Shown here: positions 1-4,805 of the stretch, piece by piece
Layout of the letters: every line of letters begins with the position of its first letter
How positions within the stretch are numbered: the stretch's first letter is position 1
Assembly (NCBI GenBank): GCA_030039095.1
Contig: JASHQP010000319.1
Span: forward strand, 1 to 5,272
Length of the DNA: 5,272 nt
DNA from: Streptosporangiaceae bacterium
GTDB taxonomy: Bacteria > Actinomycetota > Actinomycetes > Streptosporangiales > Streptosporangiaceae
Direction: 5' to 3'
The notes under the pieces: generated by a model
What the model saw: the letters and a program-made list of their open reading frames with translations, nothing else
Databases searched by the model: none
Told to the model about the DNA's origin: nothing
Position numbers and translations under genes: made by a program

Positions 1-2
1 TC

Positions 3-752
3 GTGGGCGACACCCGATGGCGGTTCAACCTGCCGGCCGTGGTGGAAACCCAGGTGCCGGCCATGCTCGCCGAGGCCTTCGACGCGTTCCGGCTCGTCGT
101 GGGCGGCCTCGAGGTTCACGCCTCCCCGGCGGTCCTCGCCGCGGTCGGTCGGCTCACCGACGTCGTGGCGCGAACCCGCTGGCTGCTGGAGCCGTCCGAG
201 CCCGCGCAGCGCGGGGAGCGCGGCTACGCCCTGGCGGAGGAGGCCATCGGCCGGCTGCGGAGCATCAGCGGCCACGCGGAGGAGGCCGCCGACACCGACC
301 ACGCCGACCTGGCCGGTGAGATCGCCGACCGGGCAGCCACCATGGATGCCCGGCTCGCCGAGCTCCGGCAGGCCGACGGCCTGCGGACCGTGAAGGTTCC
401 CCGACGGCGCGCGCTGCTGGCGGGCTACCTGCCGGCCGGTGCGGAGTCGCTCGCCTTGCTGACCGCCACCGACGGCCGCCCGGCCGCCACACCATCCGCG
501 CTCTTCTACTCCGAACCGGGCACCGGCGACCCGTTGCGGGACTTCCAGCGCCTCCAGCTCACCCGCGCATACTGGCTCGCCCAGGCGATCACTCTCTACG
601 CGGATGTGTGCCAGGCCGCCGCGCCCGTGCTGGGCCGGGGTGACTGGGCAGGGATCGTCACGGCGGCCGAGCGCAGGTTCCGGCCGCTACGGGAGGAGGC
701 GACCCAGCGGTACCGGCAGCGGCTGCGGCGCGGCCTGCACCCAGGGCTCTAG
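3..752 (+). CDS. Hypothetical helical protein, possibly 5'-truncated by the window edge
   Basis: I do not recognise this protein. The open frame runs from a GTG at the third base of the window to TAG at 750-752, giving 249 residues. The true start may lie upstream, because the frame is open to the edge and no ribosome site can be seen. The product is soluble and mostly helical, with no signal peptide, membrane segment or obvious catalytic motif. Residues 70-125 are rich in Ala, Glu, Asp and Arg and could form a long amphipathic helix. A basic patch, KVPRRR, lies at 131-136. The C-terminus (223-245) is a strongly basic Arg/Gln-rich helix. One Cys (203) is present. Third-position GC is high throughout, which supports coding. 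The gene converges on glnA2, with 4 bp between the two stop codons. A structural or regulatory role cannot be distinguished from sequence. Confidence 0.7.
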   Translation: MGDTRWRFNLPAVVETQVPAMLAEAFDAFRLVVGGLEVHASPAVLAAVGRLTDVVARTRWLLEPSEPAQRGERGYALAEEAIGRLRSISGHAEEAADTDHADLAGEIADRAATMDARLAELRQADGLRTVKVPRRRALLAGYLPAGAESLALLTATDGRPAATPSALFYSEPGTGDPLRDFQRLQLTRAYWLAQAITLYADVCQAAAPVLGRGDWAGIVTAAERRFRPLREEATQRYRQRLRRGLHPGL

Positions 753-756
753 CCGG

Positions 757-2115
757 TCACAGCGAGGGCAGGTACCGGTCCAGCTCGAACTCGGTGACCT
801 GGCGCCGGTACTCCTCCCACTCGGCGCGCTTGTTCCGCAGGAAGAAGTCGAAGACGTGCTCGCCGAGCGTCTCGGCGACGAGCTCGCTGCCCTCCATGAC
901 GTTGCACGCCTCGGACAGGCTCTGCGGCAGCGGCGCGATGCCGAGCGCGCGGCGCTCGGCCGAGGTGAGTGCCCACACGTCGTCCTCGGCGCCGGGCGGC
1001 AGCTCGTAGTCGGACTCGATCCCCTTCAGCCCGGCCGCGAGGATCACCGCGAAGGCCAGGTACGGGTTGCAGGCCGAGTCGATCGAGCGGAACTCGATCC
1101 GGGTCGCGTTGCCCTTCTGCGGCTTGTACATGGGCACGCGGACCAGGGCCGACCGGTTGTTGTGCCCCCAGCAGATGTAGGCGGGCGCCTCGCCGCCGGC
1201 CGCCGCGATCCGCTCGTCGCCGCCCCACAGCCGCTTGTAGGAGTTGACCCACTGGTTGCACACGGCGGTGATCTCCGCCGCGTGAGTGAGCAGGCCGGCG
1301 ATGAATGCCCGGCCGAGCTTCGACAGCTGGAACTCGCCGCCGGGCTCGTAGAACACGTTGCGGTCGCCCTCGAACAGCGACATGTGCGTGTGCATGCCCG
1401 AGCCGGGATGCTCGGTGAAAGGCTTGGGCATGAACGAGGCGTAGACCCCCTGGTCGAGCGCCACCTCCTTCATCGCGAGCCGGAACGACATCACGTTGTC
1501 GGCTGTGGTCAGGGCGTCGGCGTAGCGCAGGTCGATCTCCTGCTGGCCGGGCGCTCCCTCGTGGTGGCTGAATTCCACCGAGATGCCCATGCTCTCCAGC
1601 ATGTCGATCGCGCTGCGCCGGAAGTCGTGCGCGATGCTGTGGGGGGTGTGGTCGAAGTAGCCGCCGTTGTCGATCGGCCGCGGCTTGATCCCCGGCTCCG
1701 GCTTGTCGCGCAGCAGGAAGAACTCGATCTCGGGGTGGGTGTAGAAGCTGAACCCGAGATTGGCCGCCCGGCCGAGCGCGCGCTTGAGGACGTGGCGTGG
1801 GTCGGCGTAGGACGGGCTTCCGTCCGGCATCAGGATGTCGCAGAACATGCGGCCGACCGCGGCCTCGCCGCGCAGCGGCATGAGCTGGAACGTCGAGGGG
1901 TCCGGCCTGGCGATCATGTCGGCCTCGTAAACCCGGGCAAAGCCCTCGATCGCCGATCCGTCGAACCCGATGCCCTCGGCGAACGCGCCTTCGAGCTCGG
2001 CCGGGGCGACCGCCACGGACTTCAGGTACCCGAGCACGTCGGTGAACCACAGCCGGACAAACCGGATGTCACGCTCCTCGAGCGTGCGCAGCACGAACTC
2101 TTCCTGCCTATCCAC
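757..2115 (-). CDS. glnA2: Glutamine synthetase-like ligase, class I-alpha, GlnA2 type
   Basis: ATP-dependent ligase of the glutamine synthetase family: it activates L-glutamate as gamma-glutamyl phosphate and joins it to ammonia or an amine in the cytoplasm, normally as a dodecamer. Its 452 residues are complete. Visible motifs are the DGS loop (Asp52), metal ligands Glu129 and Glu131 in HPEIEFF, Glu186 and Glu193 in HHEGAPGQQE, His242/His244 in GMHTHMS, NSYKRL (291-296), flap Glu309 in GGEAP, Arg321/Arg326 in NNRSALVR, and Glu341/Arg343. The position of the adenylylated Tyr of class I-beta enzymes is Trp381 (VWAL), so GlnE control is not expected. The second Ser of the DGSS motif is Ala55. 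An insertion of about nine residues (297-306) precedes the flap, as I recall for Streptomyces GlnA2. Mycobacterial and Streptomyces GlnA2 begin MDRQ in the same way, which supports the GTG start despite a weak ribosome site. Streptomyces GlnA2 has been reported to be a gamma-glutamylpolyamine synthetase; ammonia as substrate remains possible. Confidence 0.96.
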   Translation of the reverse strand: MDRQEEFVLRTLEERDIRFVRLWFTDVLGYLKSVAVAPAELEGAFAEGIGFDGSAIEGFARVYEADMIARPDPSTFQLMPLRGEAAVGRMFCDILMPDGSPSYADPRHVLKRALGRAANLGFSFYTHPEIEFFLLRDKPEPGIKPRPIDNGGYFDHTPHSIAHDFRRSAIDMLESMGISVEFSHHEGAPGQQEIDLRYADALTTADNVMSFRLAMKEVALDQGVYASFMPKPFTEHPGSGMHTHMSLFEGDRNVFYEPGGEFQLSKLGRAFIAGLLTHAAEITAVCNQWVNSYKRLWGGDERIAAAGGEAPAYICWGHNNRSALVRVPMYKPQKGNATRIEFRSIDSACNPYLAFAVILAAGLKGIESDYELPPGAEDDVWALTSAERRALGIAPLPQSLSEACNVMEGSELVAETLGEHVFDFFLRNKRAEWEEYRRQVTEFELDRYLPSL

Positions 2116-2137
2116 GTCGTCAGTCTGCCCCGCCCGT

Positions 2138-2153
2138 GTTTCCGGCTCGTTAA
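2138..2153 (-). promoter_or_regulatory. Candidate GlnR-like half-site in the glnA2 leader
   Basis: Read on the minus strand this is TTAAC, six bases, then GAAAC. The published actinobacterial GlnR unit is GTnAC-n6-GAAAC, so 8 of 9 fixed positions match. It ends 22 bases before the glnA2 GTG. Only one a/b pair is seen, with no second pair in register, and the position is close to the start codon, which would suit repression better than activation. Binding is inferred. Confidence 0.3.
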
Positions 2154-2155
2154 CG

Positions 2156-2194
2156 GCCCCACCTCAGGGGCGCCTAGCCCCGCCGGGGCGAGGC
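2156..2194. promoter_or_regulatory. Tandem GC hairpins with alternating CCCC/GGGG blocks
   Basis: Two inverted repeats lie side by side. The first pairs GCCCC (2156-2160) with GGGGC (2167-2171) around a 6-nt loop. The second pairs 2172-2181 with 2185-2194, ten pairs with one A/G mismatch and a 3-nt loop. The four G/C blocks alternate, so the 2167-2170 GGGG block could instead pair with the 2178-2181 CCCC block. No T-run follows on either strand. In the glnA2 transcript this would be a structured leader; attenuation or simple transcription blocking between the divergent genes is inferred. Confidence 0.4.
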
Positions 2195-2195
2195 T

Positions 2196-2211
2196 GTGAC
2201 ACGCTCGAAAA
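2196..2211 (+). promoter_or_regulatory. Candidate GlnR-like half-site between glnA2 and the HNH gene
   Basis: The plus strand reads GTGAC, six bases, then GAAAA, matching 8 of 9 fixed positions of the GlnR unit GTnAC-n6-GAAAC. It lies 80 bases upstream of the glnA2 start and 60 upstream of the HNH gene start. The following 22-bp register carries no convincing second pair, so this would be a single weak site. Confidence 0.3.
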
Positions 2212-2218
2212 CAAAGCG

Positions 2219-2232
2219 CATGCCTAGGCATG
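2219..2232. promoter_or_regulatory. Perfect 14-bp palindrome, candidate operator
   Basis: The sequence CATGCCTAGGCATG is identical to its own reverse complement, with a CTAG core. It ends three bases before the extended -10 element of the rightward gene, so it occupies the region where a -35 or spacer would lie. That placement suits a dimeric repressor or activator. The protein that would bind is unknown. Confidence 0.45.
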
Positions 2233-2235
2233 TCA

Positions 2236-2244
2236 TGGTAAACT
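2236..2244 (+). promoter_or_regulatory. Extended -10 promoter element for the DUF222-HNH gene
   Basis: TGG followed by TAAACT fits the extended -10 pattern TGn-TAnnnT of housekeeping sigma promoters. No good TTGACA-like -35 is present 16-18 bases upstream, which the TGn element could offset. Transcription would begin near 2251, giving a leader of about 20 nt. Confidence 0.45.
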
Positions 2245-2246
2245 AA

Positions 2247-2262
2247 TCGAACAAGCATACGG
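2247..2262 (+). promoter_or_regulatory. Degenerate LexA (SOS) box candidate over the start site
   Basis: The left half TCGAAC is a perfect half of the actinobacterial LexA box TCGAAC-n4-GTTCGA, but the right half reads ATACGG and keeps only three of six bases. It overlaps the predicted transcription start of the HNH gene. Several mycobacterial 13E12-family genes have been reported to have SOS boxes, which makes the position plausible, but the weak right half keeps confidence low. Confidence 0.25.
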
Positions 2263-2267
2263 GAGGT
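2261..2267 (+). promoter_or_regulatory. Shine-Dalgarno for the DUF222-HNH gene
   Basis: GGGAGGT lies just before the ATG at 2271, with four bases between GGAGG and the following spacer end. It is the strongest ribosome site in the window and fixes this start. Confidence 0.75.
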
Positions 2268-2270
2268 GTC

Positions 2271-4145
2271 ATGAGCCACAGCCCCGCCAGCGCCAGCGGA
2301 GACAAGCCGCCAGCCTCGGCGTGGCTGACTGCCCAGGACCTGGCCGCCCGGCTGGCGGCCGACGGCGATCTGACCGCCGACGAGATCGCCGCGCTGACCC
2401 GCCTCGACGACGCTCCGCGCGCTGGCGGCGACCCCTGGGATGAGCGGCCCGGCGCTGGCGGCGACCCCTGGGACGACGACCCCGAGCTTGGCGCCGAGCC
2501 GCCGATGCAGCGGGTCGCGGCGCCCGTGGCCGAGGCCTGGGATGCCGGGTTCGTTCATAACGTGCCGGGTGAGCCGGGGCGCGGGTTCGCATCCGGGGGT
2601 GTGCTGGACCGGATGCTGCCGGGCCGCGACCTCGCCGCGCTCACCGGCACCGCGCTGGGCGACGGGCTGGGCCGGCTGGACGACTTCGAGCTGATCGGGT
2701 TCTTGTGCGCGGCCCGGCGCAACACCTCCTGGCAGCAGGCCGCGCAGCTCGCCGCGGTCGCCGACCTCGACGCCCGCCGCGCCCGCGCTGATGGTTCCCC
2801 GGGTGAGTACGTCGCCGACGAGGTTGCCGCCGCGCTGAAGCTGGCGCCCCGCGCCGCCGAGGGGCTGCTGGCCCTGGCCGCCGGGGTGATGCGCCTGTCG
2901 CAGGTCCCCGCGGCGCTTGCCGCCGGCGTGATCGACCAGGCCCGGGCCGAAGTGTTCGTCCGCGAACTCCTCGCCCTCGACGACACGCTAGCGGTGCGAG
3001 CAGAAGCCATGGTGATGCCCCGCGCGGGTGAGATGACCACCGGGCAGCTCGCGTCCGCGCTGCAGAAAGCAGTCGCGGCGGTCGACCCGGCCGCCGCGGA
3101 ACGGCGCAAGAAGCGGGCCCAGGCTGATGCTCGGGTCGAGGTGTGGCTGGAACCGGGCCGCGGCACCGCCGCGATCGCGGGGCGTGACCTGCCCGCCCCC
3201 GAGGCCATGGCCGCGGACAAGCGGCTGACCGCCGCCGCCCGCTGGCTCAAAGCCCACGGCGCGGAGGGCGGCACCGACTGGCTGCGCTCGCGCGCCTGCC
3301 TCGCCTTCCTCAACGGCTACCGCCTCGACGACCTCCTGACCGCCCTGCTCGCCACCCCGGCAGACACCAGCGACGGCCAGCACGCCACCAGCAGCCGCGA
3401 CGACTGCGCCAGCGCACCGGACGCCGGCGCTGGCGCCGGGCAGGCAACCGCCCGTGACGGTGACGGTGACGGCACCGGCAGCCCGGCCGGTGACATCGAT
3501 CCGGTCCCCGCCGAGCTGGCCAATCCTGCGGATCCGCCTGGCCTGGCCGCGCTGGCCGGCTCGGTCAACCTGACCATGCCCGCCGCGGCGTGGCTGGGCC
3601 AGGCCGACACACCCGGGGAAGCCGGCGGATTCGGCGCCCTGGACGCCGGAACCTGCCGCGACCTGGCCACCGCGCTCGCCGCCCACGCCGCCACCCGCTG
3701 GTGCATCACTTTGGTGAACCCCGACGGCAGGCCCGTCGCCCACGGCTGCGCCCGCGCCGGACCCGGACCACCCGGCACCGACCGGCGCTCGTGGCTCGCC
3801 ACCGTCAAGATCGCCCCGATCGAAACCGGGACCTGCGAGCACCGCCGCGAAACCAACGGCTACCAGCCATCACGCCTGCTGCGGCACATCATCAAAACCC
3901 GCAGCCGCCGCTGCGGCTTCCCCGGCTGCCGCCGGCCCGCCGTCCAGTGCGACGACGACCACACCGTCCCCTACGACAAAGGCGGACGCACCTGCGAATG
4001 CAATTTGCACCCGCTCTGCCGGCGCCACCACCAGGCCAAACAGGCACCCGGCTGGCACCTCGACCAGCCCGAACCCGGCACCCTCACCTGGACCCTCCCC
4101 AGCGGACACCAGTACACCGTCACACCCGAGCCTTACCCGGTCTGA
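2271..4145 (+). CDS. DUF222 and HNH endonuclease domain protein (13E12 repeat family)
   Basis: A 624-residue protein with a DUF222-like helical region at about 135-355 and an HNH nuclease domain at about 535-600. The HNH core is clear: CGFPGC (Cys548, Cys553) and CxxH (Cys583, His586) as likely zinc ligands, and Asp563-His564, Asn578 and His587 as the HNH catalytic set. The tail WTLPSGHQYTV is also typical of this family. Residues 1-100 are acidic and low in complexity, with two 11-residue repeats (51-72). A second low-complexity linker (362-425) is rich in Asp, Gly, Ala and Ser and joins the two domains. The family is widespread and multicopy in actinobacteria; in Mycobacterium tuberculosis REP13E12 copies serve as integration sites for a prophage. 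The catalytic residues look intact, so the product could cut DNA, but no target or biological role is established. The start is fixed by a strong Shine-Dalgarno. Confidence 0.92.
   Translation: MSHSPASASGDKPPASAWLTAQDLAARLAADGDLTADEIAALTRLDDAPRAGGDPWDERPGAGGDPWDDDPELGAEPPMQRVAAPVAEAWDAGFVHNVPGEPGRGFASGGVLDRMLPGRDLAALTGTALGDGLGRLDDFELIGFLCAARRNTSWQQAAQLAAVADLDARRARADGSPGEYVADEVAAALKLAPRAAEGLLALAAGVMRLSQVPAALAAGVIDQARAEVFVRELLALDDTLAVRAEAMVMPRAGEMTTGQLASALQKAVAAVDPAAAERRKKRAQADARVEVWLEPGRGTAAIAGRDLPAPEAMAADKRLTAAARWLKAHGAEGGTDWLRSRACLAFLNGYRLDDLLTALLATPADTSDGQHATSSRDDCASAPDAGAGAGQATARDGDGDGTGSPAGDIDPVPAELANPADPPGLAALAGSVNLTMPAAAWLGQADTPGEAGGFGALDAGTCRDLATALAAHAATRWCITLVNPDGRPVAHGCARAGPGPPGTDRRSWLATVKIAPIETGTCEHRRETNGYQPSRLLRHIIKTRSRRCGFPGCRRPAVQCDDDHTVPYDKGGRTCECNLHPLCRRHHQAKQAPGWHLDQPEPGTLTWTLPSGHQYTVTPEPYPV
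2421..2486 (+). repeat. Two-unit 33-bp tandem repeat inside the DUF222-HNH gene
   Basis: Units 2421-2453 and 2454-2486 are identical over their first 20 bases and match at about 26 of 33 positions. They encode AGGDPWDERPG and AGGDPWDDDPE. The in-frame unit length suggests a recent duplication in a disordered acidic N-terminal region. Confidence 0.8.
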
Positions 4146-4146
4146 C

Positions 4147-4167
4147 CATCGTCCGTGCAGGATGATG
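4147..4167 (+). terminator. Hairpin directly after the HNH gene, possible terminator
   Basis: CATCGTCC (4147-4154) pairs with GGATGATG (4160-4167) as an 8-bp stem including one G-U pair, with a 5-nt loop. It starts one base after the stop codon. No T-run follows, so it would be a U-less terminator or an mRNA-end stabiliser. It overlaps the possible promoter of the next gene. Confidence 0.4.
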
Positions 4168-4190
4168 TAACGCCACCGCGTGCATCGACC
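4166..4190 (+). promoter_or_regulatory. Possible ECF-type promoter upstream of the sigma gene
   Basis: TGTAACG at 4166-4172 resembles the AAC-containing -35 element of ECF sigma promoters, and CGACC at 4186-4190 could be the -10 part, although the 13-base gap is shorter than usual. Autoregulation by the sigma factor just downstream is the natural guess. The match is weak. Confidence 0.25.
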
Positions 4191-4226
4191 ACTCACGGGT
4201 GTGACAGCGATCGAGGGATGCCGCTG

Positions 4227-4805
4227 ATGGGAGCGGATGACGAGCCGGTCCGGTCGATCGGGAGCGATCCCGAGGCCTTCACCGCGTTCTACCGCGCCCA
4301 CGTGGACGAGGTCACCCGGTTCGTGACCCGCCGGGTGGCCGATCCGCAGCTGGCCGCCGACCTGACCGCGGAGGTGTTCCTCGCGGTGATCGAGGCGGCA
4401 GCCGGTTACCGGGGATCCTCCGGCGGCCCCCGCACCTGGCTGTTCGGGATCGCGCGCAACGTGATCGCGGGCGAGTTCCGCCGCTCCGCCCGGGAGCGTC
4501 GCGCCGAGCAGACGATCGCCGGGCGCAGGCTGCTCGACTCCGACGACATCGACCGCCTGACGGCACGGATCGACGCGTCCCGTCGGGTGCGCGAACTGCA
4601 CACGGAACTCAGGGCCTTGCCGGAGAGCGAGCAGGCGGTGCTCGAACTCGTGTCGGTCGACGGGCTCACCGTCGGCGAGGCCGCCGCGGCGCTGAACATC
4701 AAGCCGGTCGCCGCCCGGGTCCGGCTGCACCGGGCCCGGAGGGCGCTGCGGTCTACCTCGTCGCGCTCGTTTCAGCTCGTCGTCGAGACAGAGGTAGTGA
4801 GATGA
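4227..4805 (+). CDS. ECF-family RNA polymerase sigma factor (sigma-70 family)
   Basis: A 192-residue extracytoplasmic-function sigma factor, which directs RNA polymerase to a small set of promoters. Sigma region 2 covers about residues 15-88, with the region 2.2 motif DLTAEVF (45-51) and the region 2.4 motif WLFGIARN (71-78), followed by a basic stretch. A short variable linker follows (about 90-122). Sigma region 4 covers about 124-176, with LPESEQAVLEL (131-141) and the helix-turn-helix GLTVGEAAAALNIKPVAARVR (146-166). There is no SnoaL-like or other C-terminal extension. The ATG at 4227 is chosen because GAGGG (4213-4217) lies nine bases before it; an ATG at 4218 abuts that site and a GTG at 4155 lacks one. 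The stop overlaps the next gene as ATGA, so the two are probably translationally coupled. The activating signal and regulon are unknown. Confidence 0.93.
   Translation: MGADDEPVRSIGSDPEAFTAFYRAHVDEVTRFVTRRVADPQLAADLTAEVFLAVIEAAAGYRGSSGGPRTWLFGIARNVIAGEFRRSARERRAEQTIAGRRLLDSDDIDRLTARIDASRRVRELHTELRALPESEQAVLELVSVDGLTVGEAAAALNIKPVAARVRLHRARRALRSTSSRSFQLVVETEVVR

Noticed and set aside
749..2050. Second minus-strand open frame within glnA2
   Set aside because: It is a shifted frame of glnA2 with Arg-rich low-complexity translation and no family motif.
604..2199. Long open frame on the plus strand opposite glnA2 (531 codons)
   Set aside because: It is antisense to an unmistakable glutamine synthetase gene; its Arg/Val/Leu/Ala/Gly-rich composition is what GC-biased codons give on the opposite strand.
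2022..2558. Minus-strand frame crossing the divergent control region
   Set aside because: It overlaps both glnA2 and the HNH gene in the wrong frame and would run through the promoter region; its C-terminus is frame-shifted glnA2.
3424..3439. Perfect inverted repeat CCGGCGC-TG-GCGCCGG in the HNH gene
   Set aside because: It lies in an Ala/Gly/Asp linker where GC-rich codons readily make such symmetry.
3454..3475. GTGACG hexamer repeat in the HNH gene
   Set aside because: It simply encodes the Asp-Gly run of the interdomain linker; too short to be a separate repeat element.
4155..4226. Upstream GTG start for the sigma factor (24 extra residues)
   Set aside because: There is no ribosome site before it, the start lies in the loop of the post-HNH hairpin, and the added residues do not look like an ECF N-terminus.
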